This document shows positions 36,808 through 50,891 of a stretch of DNA of 64,000 nt, in pieces. The first letter of the stretch is position 1. Each line of letters opens with the position of its first letter. Location: contig NW_019774770.1 of assembly GCF_001039355.2 (NCBI RefSeq), positions 1 through 64,000 on the forward strand, read 5' to 3'. This stretch comes from Lingula anatina. Taxonomy: Eukaryota > Brachiopoda > Lingulata > Lingulida > Lingulidae. The notes under the pieces were generated by a model. The model made no database searches. It was not told the origin of the DNA and saw only the letters and a list, made by a program, of their open reading frames with translations. The translations under genes were made by a program, and so were the position numbers.

Positions 36808-38416
36808 TGTGTATTATTGTACCACCAGCGTAGGTGCTGGCGGTACACATGGTTTCACTCTGATCCGTCTTGTTTGTTCATATATTTAGTATTGTGGGTC
36901 AGTTCACTGTATTACTTTCTTTTTGAGATATGAAGATATGAAAAAGTTTTTTTTCTTTGGGGGAGGGGGGTGCGAAAAAGAGAGAGAGATGGTGGGTAAT
37001 AGTTTTTAAATTTTCTCTTGCCTTAGGGGATTCAATTTTATCAAAATCTTTTCAAACAGGCGAGAACATTTGTCACCAGAAGATCTCCAGAAAAATAAAC
37101 AGATAATGGAAAACCTAAGTAAAGGCAACATAATTGACAATTACGAACACATTCAGCGTAGGCCATCCCTACGACCACCTCCAGAAACTTCGGTGACATG
37201 GGAAGAATATTTAAATGCTGAACCTGGGCGACCACCAACACTTGGCCGGAGGATGCTCTGCAAAGAAAATGCCAAGACATTTAAAGCAACATTAGCTATG
37301 GTGAGAACTTATTTTCATTATAAATTATTATATAATAATTATATTATATTATATTATATTATATTATATTATATTATATTATATTATATTATTTTTTTAT
37401 TTATTAATATTTTATAGTTTGTGTGCTTTGTTTGGTTATTATAGGTAGTTTGAAAGTATATGTTTAATTTTTAAGGCATTGATATCAATGACTAAGTCTG
37501 GTGCAAGAATTTATTCATTTATGCCTTTTGTAATGAATAGTAGAGTGCTCTCTCATATTATGTTAATTGTATTGCTTCTTCAGAGTGAAGAGTTTCCAAT
37601 GACGATAGAAGCGTAAGTTTTCTCTTTGAAATACATATTTTTGGAATCAATGCTGTTTGAAGTTTATTTTATATATTGATTGCTTTATAAATGTCTTATA
37701 GAGATGTCTAATTGGATTTCTGTGTTGCACTTAATTATTTGAAATTCTATGTTTTACTCTAAATCCTATGTCTGCAAATGTTTATCAATGTTGACTAGAT
37801 GATGAAATTTTGGGTAATAAGTTTTCAAATTAAATGAAAATCAAAAATTAAAATATGAGCAACATGCCTATGAATCACTATTTCTCCTTTTTGTTTAAGG
37901 TTGCTTGATGTTCTGGAAATTATTGCTCCATTCAAACACTTCAGCAAGTTACGGGAATTTATGATCACAAAACTTCCACCTGGGTTTCCTGTTAAAATAG
38001 GTAGGTTTAAACAATTCAGAGTTAACTCAAACCAATATTCATTATTTATGGTCAATGAGAATTATTTTTTAAGTCAAAGATTGATCTTTGCAAACTGATG
38101 TAAAAGTTGGTTATTTTGATATACATAACATTTTCATAATTTAAGTTTGTATTCAGTAGTAATGCTGTAAGAAGTCTTTAGAGGTATATTTTAGTATGAT
38201 ATTATAAGGGCTATTCATTTCTAATACTGAATGAAAGAGAAGCCATATGTTTTATAAGCATTTCATATCATGTTCCTTTCAGAAATCCCAGTTTTTCCCA
38301 CTGTGACAGCTCGGGTGACTTTCCAGGAGTTTGACTGGATGCACGACATAGGGGATGAGAAGTTCATGATTCCCAAGGACTATACTGAGGATCCCAACAG
38401 GTTCCCTGACTTGTGA
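28919..38416 (+). CDS. ANKRD13C: ANKRD13C, ankyrin-repeat GPCR chaperone, 12 coding exons, 435 aa
   Basis: Mammalian ANKRD13C is an ER-membrane-associated chaperone that controls folding and export of some G-protein-coupled receptors. Coding exons: 28919-29030, 31481-31522, 33472-33576, 34243-34374, 34812-34878, 35505-35649, 35951-36082, 36455-36522, 37060-37300, 37584-37612, 37900-38000, 38283-38416. Phases close exactly. Ankyrin repeats fill about residues 8-85 ([20 protein letters not shown], then [15 protein letters not shown]). They are followed by [16 protein letters not shown] and the GPCR-chaperone-type domain, with [38 protein letters not shown] and the C terminus EDPNRFPDL. No ubiquitin-interacting motifs are seen, which separates it from ANKRD13A/B/D. 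It lacks the roughly 100-residue N-terminal extension of the human protein. The start has two in-frame ATGs (28919 and 28922); either may be used. Confidence 0.95.
29031..31480 (+). other. ANKRD13C intron 1 (2.4 kb)
   Basis: No exon was recognised inside. Around 30869-30919 a short tandem pair of GGAGCAGTTAATAAACCCCC blocks ends in poly(C) tracts. The many ORFs here are chance frames. Confidence 0.55.
31523..33471 (+). other. ANKRD13C intron 2 (1.9 kb)
   Basis: This is AT-rich with a (AAAT)n run at about 32839-32873 and a G-rich tract near 32922-32932. No coding sequence was recognised. Confidence 0.55.
36771..36813. repeat. Poly(T) plus (TG)n tract in ANKRD13C intron 8
   Basis: About twenty-four T residues pass directly into about nine TG dinucleotides. 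Confidence 0.9.
37338..37393. repeat. (TTATA)n pentanucleotide repeat in ANKRD13C intron 9
   Basis: About ten pentamer units lie shortly after the donor of exon 9 (GTGAGA at 37301). Confidence 0.9.
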
Positions 38417-40742
38417 CATTACCTTGAGATCAACTTCATTCACATTCTTTGTTCATGGAGAGATGTAGCAGCAGGGAACAAAGAGGCGGGTGAGGAGGAG
38501 GAGGAGGAGGAGGGGGAGGAACAGGCAGGAATTGATCTTCCAATGACTAATTTGGGAAATGAGAGCACAGAGATGACCCTTGTGTTTTGATTGAATACAA
38601 TAATACGTTGGAAGAATTGTGATAACATATCAAACCAAAGTCTTAGCATAACGGTAACTTGGGTATCATCTTTGACACGAGGGTGTCCAGCTGCATTCCA
38701 TCTCCCTGGCACTTGTTCCAGATTTTGTGGTGTGAAGCACAGACGCCAAAGATGATACTGCTCATTGTGTTGATGGGATGCCCAAGTTTGCTAGACCTCT
38801 GTTATGAATATTCTCACAATTGTGAATTTACTTATTAGGCAATAGAAAATGGAGAATATTTTATTAATTTTGCCAACTTCCTAAGTACTGTGTTAATTAT
38901 AACCAGCCTCATAATCTTTTGTTTTGTTTTAAAATGTGCTTACGGTCTGTATTTAAAAATTAGCAGCGTCTGAGCTGTTACTACCTTTTAAGGATGCCTC
39001 TTAGCAAATTATACATTTTTTTTTTCATATTTTTAGAGTTAAGACTGTTGGTGTCTTTGTTTGCTTGTTTAGGCAATAAGTTAAATAACATAAAATATTT
39101 TACTTAAGAGTATGGAACTATAAACATACATTAGGGGTTAGTTGTAGGGATTACAAATGTCCTATAAGTTGGTTTTGGGGCTCTTTGGACTTCTTTTCTG
39201 TATCCTAAACTTAATTGTGTTCTGTTTTGTACAAATGCATTTATTTATTATATATATATATACATAAACAAGGCCATTTTATCATCACAGGTCCAGTTTT
39301 ATGCATGTAGCAGCTGATGTGTAATTTGGGATGTGTAATTTATGCATTATTATTATGAGCAAATAAGACAGTACCAAGCTCATTACTACCTCAGATATCT
39401 CAGAGTGTGAATGAAGTTGATCCTTGGGGAGGGCCACAAGTATTTTCTGGTAGTGTTTTGAAAGTGACATGAACCTGAACATTCATCTCTCACTAACACT
39501 GATTCTGTGTGTACAAGAATGAATGGATAGTGAAAATCATGTTTTGTATGTGTTTAATATGATACATCATCATGTCATGTAGAGAAAATACATTTTTATT
39601 GGGACGATAATTCAGAACCAGAAAAAAATCTGGTGTCACTTTCTGTTGTAATGTTTTGCAAGCTACTTTGAATTCTTTGTCAACAAATACAGGGTTTGTA
39701 AAAATTGGTGTTACTCACAGAGTGTATACAGAGTGTATACAGAGTAAGGGGACAGCATTTGTTCTAAATATGATTGTTATAATTCAGGATTGAAAAAAAA
39801 GTGCCAGAATTTACACATTTATTACATTTTTGGAATAAGCTATCCATTGAATATATCTTGAGGATTTCGAACAAAAAATTCAAGTTGGACAGTCTATTCT
39901 ATAAACTTGTTCTGTGTCTTCTAATTTAAGGAAAGCCTTTTAAGGAAAACTTATTTGCAAAGTATATACATATATATACATGCAATACACATATGCAGAC
40001 ACTTCTCTTCAAAAATCTCTCGAGTATGCACGCTCACTTTAATATACTACAGTCTTTCAGGATGTGTGAAAATGTTAAGGTATTTCAGTCATGGTTGGAT
40101 GTTATCTACTATTTATTTATTTATTTATTTATAACCAGTAATATTTCATTGACTGATTTTTTCATATGTAAATACTTTCATAACATATAGGCATAGTAGA
40201 TTTTAGCCATAGCAGGTACAGGTGGGGATAGATATAAAAAAATAAAAACAAACCCTAAAATTGCTTGTATAGTGTGTATAGTAATTTAATGGACCACACT
40301 TGATGCCTTTGTGGTTTTGGCTATGTATTTTGTGTTTAGTTATGAGTCTTAAAAGGATTTAGTTTACTGTTAATGTAAAGGTTGATCTTATAATACTGAA
40401 TGCAATTTGTATGTGTGAGTCGCCATTTTAGTTAGGGCCTCTCTAAATGTTCTGTAATTATCATGTTGTGTTTTGTGGCTTGAGAATTGCAGATAGAATA
40501 GTGTGATTGAGTCAAATGTTTATTGTGATTTGTCAGTAATACAGTGGACTGTTGGCTTGCCTAAGATGTTCAACTTGGTACTTAGCTTAAATGTCAATGA
40601 ATTCTGGCCAATATATACTTGTTGACGGATGTTTCTTGTTTTTTTTTTTTTTATTATTATTATCATTTCAGCTGCTCATTTGTGTGTGAAAAATAATGAA
40701 AATTGTCTGAACATGTTTAGGAAAAGTTGTTTATGTGTGTGC

Positions 40743-40811
<69 letters not shown>

Positions 40812-41926
40812 TCAATCACCTGTGTGTTTGCCTCTGATCAAATAGTATTGAAACAAGAAATTATGTTGACTTCCACTTGTTAAGGACACTTGCTTAATAT
40901 TTGTTTCCAACAAGGTAATTATAGATAAAATAGTTAAGTTGAAAATCATATCTTTATGATAAATATTAGAAATATGCCTTAGATTATCAGATTGTTATGT
41001 AATTCCTAACAAGCCATTTGTGTAATGTGATGCATCTTTGATTAATCAACCACAGGGTGTTCTTTTTGTTTTGTGACTTTGTATTAATGTTTACAGAAAC
41101 CAACAGGAACTGATGCTTAAAACAACCAACAAGAACTAGTCTCATGAATCAGTTTTTAAAAAATATTGTTATTCAACTATACTCAATTATTAATTCTATA
41201 GTGAATATGCAACTTTTTAAAAGTCCAGTTTTTAGCATATGAGGCACAGATTATGTAATATTAATGGTATATTGATATACTTGACAGAATTTTTAGCTGA
41301 TTAATTATGTTTTAAGCTTTCATATTATGTTTATTTGATTATAGTGTTTCATATAAGTGACTTAAATGCTTTGGGTTTTTTAATGGTAGATAAGTAGCTA
41401 TGTGATATGGTTACATAACACTGCGTGTAGCCTTGTTTGTATGTTAATGTTTAATAGGAACACAATGAAAAATTCTGATATACACATTAAGTCTATTGGG
41501 ATCATGTAAATATACATTATGTATCAAGAACATTCAGTGCCACATAGTTTGTTATGAAATATATATTTCAAAGTTTGAATGTGTTTTTACTGTTTTTGTA
41601 ATTTGCTTGAATAATAAGTGAGATGTACATGCCCCCAAAAAGTGTAATAGGAAAATTGATTTAAATCTAACAAAGGTTGCAAATATACATTTTACTGATT
41701 AAAAAATAACTATACACACAATTAAATGTCAAACACGCAATACATGATAACAAATTCTAAGCATAAGGCCTTTAAATTAACAAATCAATCACTTTAATCC
41801 CTAGCTTAAATTGAGTTCCCATCTCTGTTTGTGGTATTTATGGACATGAAACGTGGCGTTTGGTTTCTCTTGTCTTCAACATTGTATCGGTGTTTAGTTT
41901 TCCTCCTTTTTGAGCTTGTAAACAAC
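38417..41926 (+). other. ANKRD13C 3' UTR and intergenic spacer
   Basis: The first part is likely 3' UTR and includes a purine-rich (GGA)n tract at about 38490-38520. The clearest AATAAA is at 40241-40246, which would give a UTR of about 1.8 kb. Farther on are an (ATTT)n run near 40110-40132 and a long (GA)n tract at 40745-40808. The last few hundred bases should hold the promoter and 5' UTR of the thioredoxin-fold gene. No further coding exon was recognised. Confidence 0.45.
40745..40808. repeat. (GA)n microsatellite
   Basis: About 30 uninterrupted GA dinucleotides. Alternating Arg-Glu frames across it are translation by-products. Confidence 0.95.
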
Positions 41927-44900
41927 ATGGCCAAGATGGGTTTTGAAATTCATTATATTATCCAAATACACGCAATTTTACTCATTATTTATTCACAATC
42001 TACGGGAGAGCATAATGGTGAGTTGTTCAAAATATATTTTGGCAGTGGATGTACGTAGAGATTTATTTACTCAAGAAGGATGCCCAATCGTAAACGCTGT
42101 GGACGTCGGGGCAGTGGGAAGTTGCCTCAGTTTTCGGCCTTACAAGCTCACGGTACCCTTACCGTGAGCTTGTAAGCCCGAAAACTGAGACAAAGTGGGA
42201 AGTTGCTCTTGTAGCCTCCAGCCGGAGCCAGTGGAAAGGCGACTGATTCGAATAAATTACATTGTTACGTAAATTCCAAATATTAGAAACAAGGATAGAG
42301 TTCTTGATTATATACAGGATAAACAAGGACTTTTTTAGATGTAAGAAATTAAGGCAAATACTGGATAGCATACCTTTACATTTCACCTGAAATTTTAGGT
42401 CCTTGTTTCAAAGAACTGCCTCCTTCTGTTGTGGAAAGGCATCTGAAGATATCAAGACATCTCCCACTGTGTCTTTTATACAGGAGATCAGGTTAGTAGT
42501 ATATCTGGTTTAGCTTATGTCAGTGATGCAGAGCGAAGTTCAGTTATATAACTTTTGATAATAGTAATGTTGTTTGGGAGGTGCACATGTACTGTAGTAT
42601 GTATTTTATTACCACAATAGAATTATTAACTAGTAACAAACTATTTGTTTATTTCTATTTTTTTCTGAAATTTATCCTTTGACAATTATTTATAGTATTA
42701 TATTATGGTACTTATTTTGTGTATAAACTGATTTTACCTATTGTGATGTAATAAAATCTAAGAATAACATATTTTTAGGGGAAGGTTCTGAGCTGGAAAA
42801 TAAGCTTTGTCAGTTCTGGAAAAAGAGGGACAGGAAAAGCAGTTATTCTCACTGGGAAGTTGGTGCATATGCAGCAAATGTAGCACATGTAGGTTCAGTA
42901 GTAATTTATCAAAGAAGCATAGTTTGTATTGTTTAAGAGGTATTTTTTGTGTAATTTTTAAAGATTAAATATTGTTTGAATACATTTGCATAGCTGAAAT
43001 ATAAAGTCAATATAATTTTTGGTACATTCAGGATGATAGGAATGTAAAGTTATAGTAACAGGGTCATTTAAAGAACACCCATTTTTTAACTGAAGCCATA
43101 TTTTACACTGTTTTTCTTGTGGAACTATGCAAATCCAATTCAAAGCTTTACCCTTTATAACTACTATTTGTTTTCAAGAATCTCTTACCCCAGCTAGAAC
43201 TGCCCCGGGCCTTGCCAACACTGAGATGTCACTTGGGACATGCACAGCCTTTTGAGTTCTCATACAAACCCAAATATAAATACTTCAAAAGATGGTTTGA
43301 AAAGTTGGTAAGCAAACAGTTTTTTGGTCTGAAGGTAGAGACACTTTTTTAATAAACTAAATAATGAAGTAGGTAAATGTTAACACACTTAAGATATTGT
43401 TTATCATTTTAGCATGTTTATCAATCAATTTTACATGTTTTTTATCTGAAAAGACTATAAAATTAGATTATTCACTCAAACAAAACCATACAAGCATCAT
43501 CTATCATATACTTGATAATACGGACAACAGCTTGATTAAGACCCGTACTTAAATTACTGTCACTGTTTTACATAAATTCAATAATTATTGTCTCCTTAAG
43601 GCAGAGTTTCACTCAGACCAGCTCCAGGAGGCCACAGTCTCTGCTGTGGGAGATGTTATCAACAAACACCAGCTGGTTGTTGTAGGGTTCTCAGATGAAA
43701 CTAGTCATTATGACATGGAGAACCTGTTATTTGAGGTACACCCCAGGCCCATAACCAGCAATTTAAAAAGCTGTTTTTTTTTTTTCTGAAAAAGTGGAGC
43801 TTGTACCTTGAAACCATGGTGTACCTGGATAAAATTTTACCCAGATGGTGCCTTTTCCCAGCAAAAAGGGCAGTTCGTTCGAACCCCCTGAACCCCCCTG
43901 GCTACGGGCCTGTATCCTGGCATAATATTCTAGAATTGTCTTTAAATTTATAAAGTACACACTTAATTATGTTTTGTCTTTCACAGTAGCACTGAGCTAT
44001 GTATAAATCCTTAACTCTTAGAAATAGAACATCTTTATGTATGACTATGATCAGTTTCAGAATATATTAATGGAAAAAAATTAGTTAGAATATATTTCTT
44101 TAAGATGCAAAGAATATGTTAAAATTGCTCCAGTTGTGCCAAAATACTTATTTGGCAATGCATATTCCTATATTTTTTCTTAAAGTTAAAAACATTCTGA
44201 TATTGTTCTTTTATTCTTTGAAGGTTAGAAACAAGTTTGAAGGTATCAAGGTACTATTTGTACACCCGCACTCTTTAGAAGCCAGGTAAATATGCATCTG
44301 TTTCTAATAGATACTGTAAAGGCAAGTCAATAGGACCTTGCCTAATTACAGTGCTGAATAAAATTTCATTTCTAAATTAATCTGTCTTAGTACTACCTTG
44401 CATTTTTTTTTTTTTTTTTGTTTTGGTTAACTTTGAAAATAGACAAACTGTTTTTGTCATTTGATTTTTATAAGAGTGCTGTATCGTTATAGGTCATTGG
44501 TTAGAAAGTGTGGGAATCCAGAAACACCTGCTATTGTTATTGTCAAAAATGATTCAGGTGAGTGTCTGGCTGTTTAAAACTTATATCTCTGCCCAGGTAA
44601 TTTTTCCAATTAAAAATTATTTTGGCTAAAAGGACTTAAGTAAAATGTTTATTTCTACACCATGTTTAAGTCCTTTTAATTAATTTTATTTTTCATTTTC
44701 AGAATCTCTAAACCCAAAAGTCATCAAGACCATTTCAATGGGCTTTTTTGCTTATGAACAAATTGGTCTCACCTTAATGGCCCAGAGCACTTCTGCTATG
44801 CAAATAACTAAGGTACATACGTACTTGAAATTAGATGACATCACAAATTTCAGTCGCACATAATAGGGGCTTGTAGTCTTAATTCAAGTAACTGTAGTGA

Positions 44901-47900
44901 AGGATGAATTTCTAAGTGGAAAATCAATGAGAAAAAAAAACATTATGAATTGAAAGATCCGCTTGTTCCATTTCAGGAAAACATCAAACAGCATCTTCTC
45001 CAGCCTTCCACAGCATCCCTCCCTGCACTTGTTTTGTTCTATGCTCCATGGTCAAACACCTCCCTGCAATACATGTATGCCTTTCAAAAAACAATGCAGG
45101 ATTTGACTGATTTAAATGCTAGAATTCAGTTTGGTCTTGTAGATTTTAAAGAGCAACCGCATAGTAAGTATTCAGTTTTTTTTTTTATTATTATTTTTTT
45201 TATTTGAAGGAGTTTTTGGATTTAATATGTGTAATGTGTTTCCTCAGATAAACTTATATTACGTATTAGTTAGTAAAAGACTTATATATTTGTTGCTTTA
45301 ATCATCTCAGTGAAAATAAAGTGGCAAAAATTCAGACATTTACCAGTAACTTTTAAATTTTCATTCCAGTTCACTTACAAGGTCTAAACAGTATACATTT
45401 TAAGCAGATCCCTCTAGTAATGCTGTTCCATATGGAACAAAGTCAATAATGAAAAAGGTAATTGACTGGTTTCATGCAGACAAATAAAAATTAAAGTTTT
45501 TTTAGGATTTGTCCAAACAGTCAAAAAATGAAATTCGAGTCAGAAGTTTTGTTGGTCCAAAGGTTCATAAATCAGGAAAAAGAAAAGAAAATTAACTTTT
45601 TTTTCCTTGGCATAAAGGTTCATTGGTTCTGATGTGCATTAGTCTGAAGTCTATTGGTCTAAAGATTTATTGGTCTGAAACCCTGTTTAAAAGACTTGTT
45701 TTAAAAATACAACCAATAGAAACTATTCTTGTCTTCTTTACTTTTCTGTTACTGAATCTACAGATCAATCAGCCCTCAACTTAAAGAACTTTTAGACTAT
45801 AACCATTGGACTCTGGCGATACACCATGTTGCTGCCTTGTTGAAGCAAGTTAGGAGGCAGATTAGTGAACACCATTAACAATATTAAATTGCGGCATTTG
45901 TCAGAATAGTTATGAAATAGCAAAATTGGTTTACTTTAAATCATTTTTGTCACTCATATATTAGCCCCTTAAAATGAAAATGGGAATTTTATACATATAC
46001 TTGCATGTTTTAGCGTTTCATTTATTTTCCATTTCTTTAAGGAAATAAACCCAATTTAATCAAGCAGACACCACTGTATGAGAGGCCTACACCAGATGCT
46101 ATATCAAGATTCCTGGAGAAAATGAATTTAAAGGTTCTGATTAATGATAAAATCAGAGAGATGTACAAGCCATATGTTCAATTGGATGCTTTTCAGGTAA
46201 AGTTTTTCTCTTGGTCATATTATAGGTGCATTTTAATAATGTTTCTTTCTTGAAATTTCCAATCATTTAGATAAGATTTTAGGTGAAAATGCAGTTTAAA
46301 TAATAATAATAATAGTATTAATAATAATAATAAAAAAAAAAAGATGGCTTTAATATTAAATCCAGAGGAAACAAGAAGATTGATCATTGTTGTATATTTT
46401 ATTTGCTACACGAAGCAAAATATTGCCATGTATATTTTAAAAAGGTTTGAAAAGTAAAAAGAACACAGTTCACAGAACTAATGAAAAGTTACTAATTTGC
46501 AAATGTGTTCTGAGGTCAAATAACAACTGAATGTTTTATGATGGAAAATGAATCACAATCATTTAGATATGTGAGCAGTTTGAGGGTCCCATTGGAACCA
46601 TGTGTTCATCTCTCCACCATAACCAAACTGAGCACACACCTAGGATATATAAAGTACACAAAAGGAAAATTGTGAAGAAAAGTCTAAAAAGTAAACACAA
46701 GGTTGGCTGGGACTGGCACACTAAGGTAGTATAATTAGCCTTGTATTTGTATGTACTGCTGCTTAGTAAGCCATGATTTCTTTTTTGTATGTGTCTCTTT
46801 TGGGCCATATGGTGTATGTGCATTAAATTTTCTTCTGTTCTCAATAAAATTTATGTCACTTCTTTTTAGGTCCAGAGAGTTAAGATGAGGTGTAATTTTT
46901 AATGATTGTTTATAGACGGAGCTTTGATAGAATAAAATATTTAGAACTTTGTGGCATCTTTGGTATGTTCTTAACTTTTGTTTGTATAAAAATTGCTGAC
47001 CTCTCCTGAATTAGTCACAAAAGATATTAGTTTTTTTTCTGTTCTGGCAATGAGACATTTTGTTTCACATTCTATATCTTATACAAAACATTGATCTTCC
47101 AGTTTGGTAGTGAAACAGTTGAAAAGAAAATGAAAAAAGTGAATGACATCCCAGTGGTAACATCAGAGGTATGGTCAGAAGTTATAGAGAAGTCCCATGC
47201 CCCCCTGCACCCATATATCTCCGGGGAGATGTGGAGGGGAGAGGTCACCAAGGTCACATTGGTATGTTCTGCAGTCACATCGCTGATATCATAGTAGCTC
47301 TTAAATAGAGTGCAAAATACAAGGCATTTGATGATTGAAAACAGCAGCTGTTCAAATGAAGAGAAAAAGAGACATGAAGTCTTTTAAGATATTTTTAAAA
47401 AGATATTTCTATTTTAGAAACAGTATCTGTCAAATTTTATACAGGTTATTGCCACTTGGGTATAGCCAGAACTTTGGGAGTTAATTAATGCCAATATTTT
47501 TTGCTAAAATTGTAACAAATTATGACAATAAATGTTACTTCGAAATTTGAGATGAATAGACATTTCTTTCTTTACATTGTGTGTTGTTGCTTTATTGATA
47601 ATAAAAAATGATTACTACTCACATTTACAGGTCATTTTTATTATCGCAGACTGTAAAAGTTGCACCTCAAACATGAATACTTTTGCTGAATTACAGAAAG
47701 CAGTGAAATTCATTGGTATGTATGCTTTCAAGGTAGCACTTACTGTTGGTTTTGTGCTAGCTCTTTTATATTTTAATTTGATTTTAATTTATTTATTCTA
47801 ATTTCAAATAAGCACTAAAATGCTTGTCTGCAATGGTAATTTAAGTTATTTTGTATTTCAAAAACCTTTGATGTACTCCTCTACTCCAAATTTCCATTGC

Positions 47901-49156
47901 ATGCTGTTGTTTTGATTGAAACGTAAATGGATATACTTGATGTCACTCTTGTTATGAACTTGAATTATAAGCAAGGAAAAACATTTCAATGAATAACAAC
48001 AAAATTGTTTGTTTGTTACAGATGGAGGTTCAGCCTATCTTGCCAACTGCACATCAGATCCCTCTATATGTGAGCAGCATGAGATCACTGGTTTCCCTAC
48101 CCTCGTGGCGTTTAGGGGGATAGGCTGGCTGGCACAGGACCAGTGTGTGTCTCATAAATCCAGCAAGAGAGCACAGCATGTTAGAATGGATTACCATGGG
48201 GTTTTACTTGTATGTGTAATTTTATTAGGCATGTGATACTGGCTTGAAATCATTTTTTGATAACCACATACTGTTATTAAGATTGTTAGTGAACATTTGT
48301 TGATGGTAACATATTATGAGAATTATATGAAATGCAAAGCAGCCTGAAAAAGTACATTTCTAATATGTGGATTGTTGAATGATTCACTTAATTTCTTTGT
48401 TAATAAGGTGCCATCTGTAATGGAATGGTTTTCATCTGTCTCAACTACAGCAGTGAAGAACAAAGGTCATGCCCAGATGTTCCACTTTTCAATGGTAATG
48501 CTTTAATTTTCTTGATAAATACTATTCAATGTATAATAATTGGAAAGCTTTTAAAAATTGTATCTGCTTTTTTTTTCTTTTTTTTTTTTAGGTTAAGTTT
48601 ACTCACATTATCTTTTGAACAGATGTTTCACTTTACAGTGGCATGTTATAATTATATAACTTCTCTGATAATTATACAAATGGTAACTATATAGTATCCT
48701 AGACAAATGTCTTTAAATACCTTATAATGTGCAAATGAGTAATTAATTAATTTGGACTTTTCTTTTATTATGAAATGTATTGTATCAGTGAGTTGTATGA
48801 GTGGGTGGGTGGTAGCAGAAGAAATCAACTGAGTCTGTGGGCACTGCACGACATCATGAGATGAAAAATGTTACAATTCATGTGAGGTGGGGTTTACTTT
48901 TTAGTAACCCTGTGTTCTGGAAATGTCCTCTTAGTGACGTTATGTCTGCTTTAACTCTTCCTAGCCACACCACAATTGCTAGTCTGCCATTATATACTAT
49001 GGCTCCATTTCCCTTCAAATCCTGTGAAATCTTGTTTGATTTTAGCCAATACTTTAAGCTATCTTTGATGATTCCCATCAAAGTTAAATATTGTATAAGA
49101 ACTCAAGTTACATTTTATGCCATATAAAAAAGAAAATGTACACGCACATGCACACA

Positions 49157-49190
<34 letters not shown>

Positions 49191-50844
49191 TATGCATACA
49201 TGTATCAAACAAAAACTGTGTTGTTAAATTAATTAATTACTTTGTCAGCAGCCTGTCTGTCTTGATGAATTATCATTTGACAAGAAGATAATTTGGTTCT
49301 TTCATCCATTCTGCAGGTCACATGTTGTCAGGTGGTATGTTTGAATAATGTAATGGAAGGTCACATCTGGGCCATTTTCTACAAAGAATCTGAACATTGT
49401 TAATTAAAGTAGTGGAGACTGTCAAACTCAGATAATAGGCACCAAATAATTGACAGAGCTTTAGCATTCACTGACAGTTAGCCCCTTGATATACAGTTAA
49501 CTTTCTAAATTAAGTCAGCCATTTTCACCATTGTCAGGTTAAAATCAGTATCAAGACAAGATTTTTCTGTTGAAACTTAGTTTTTTAGGTCATAAAATTA
49601 AGGTCATTGGCTCTTCATTTTGAGTTAAAGCTTTTTTGTGTTTTTAAGTTTTTAATTGGGTTTACTGAAGTCTATCTGGAGATTTGGCTGTTTTTTTTTT
49701 AATGGGGCTTGAACTGTAGTTTGAGACATGTTGATCCGTTAAAGTGATTGCATGTAGTAAGAGTCCCTGTGGAGTTAGTGCACATTAGCTATTGCAACCT
49801 AACTCATTCTAAACAGCCCCTACATGTTTGTCGGCTTTGTGATTCTTTTGACCCATTATACTACCAAGAACTTCTTTCTTCTCTGTTCTGACTGTTGAAC
49901 CATCTTGTGTAACAGGAATACACAAGCAGTTTCAGAAATACCTTGGGATAACCTTTCGCAATGTTTATTATCTTGAGAATTAATTGTTCATGTTAGTTCA
50001 CAATAGAAAATAACCACAAAGGCAAAATAGTGTTGACCTAAACTGAAGATTCAGAACTTTCAAGAAGGTTAATAATCGTAGTAGTATTCAAAAAAAAAAA
50101 AAAAAAAGAGAAAAGAAAAGAAAAAGAAAAAACATAATGAGCTCTTGTTAGGCAATCTGGATTCACAAATTTCTTGTCACATGCAAAGGATAAGTTTGTT
50201 TTGGCAGAGGTTTCATGTGACACAAGTGACATAGTCTGTGTTATGAAACTATTCATTATATTATGGATAAAATGTCTCATTCTCACACAAGCAACAAGAC
50301 ACTAATGGTAGTGTAACAAATCGCCTGATGGTTTGTAATGTGGTAGTTAGATGGGTATTAAGATAAAGAAGGTCGATAACATGAACCTCATATTTTTCTT
50401 CTTGTTATCTAGCGATGACAGGTTAGCATGAGTTTATCATTTAGGGAAAAGGATCTCTGAGCACAAGAAAAATAAAATAAAATAATTTGATGAAAATTTA
50501 CATATAAATATATATATTATAAAATATACCTTGATTTGAGTTAAAGTGAAACAGCTCATTTTTTTTTTCATATGCCACATCTTATTCATCTTTGAACCTT
50601 CTGACAACATTATTTTATGTCATTGTCATTAATTTCAGTTTTATGAGTCCTTTCCTTGACACTTTTCATTTGTTTGTTTTGTTTAAGATTTTGCAAAAAT
50701 TAATCTATCTAAATGTATCTTATTCAGAGTAAGTTATAGCTGAAGTAATGATTTAGAACACCTTGATTTCTTTGTAATATAATTAAATATTTGTTTTGGT
50801 GATCCATGGCAGCCCTCATATCATTAAAAAAGTAATCCCCCCCC

Positions 50845-50891
<47 letters not shown>

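Noticed and set aside
40629..40883. ORF with alternating Arg-Glu run
   Set aside because: It is the translation of a (GA)n microsatellite.
50838..50890. Retroposed gene suggested by the long poly(A) tract
   Set aside because: No coding remnant, target-site duplication or LINE/SINE body was recognised beside it.
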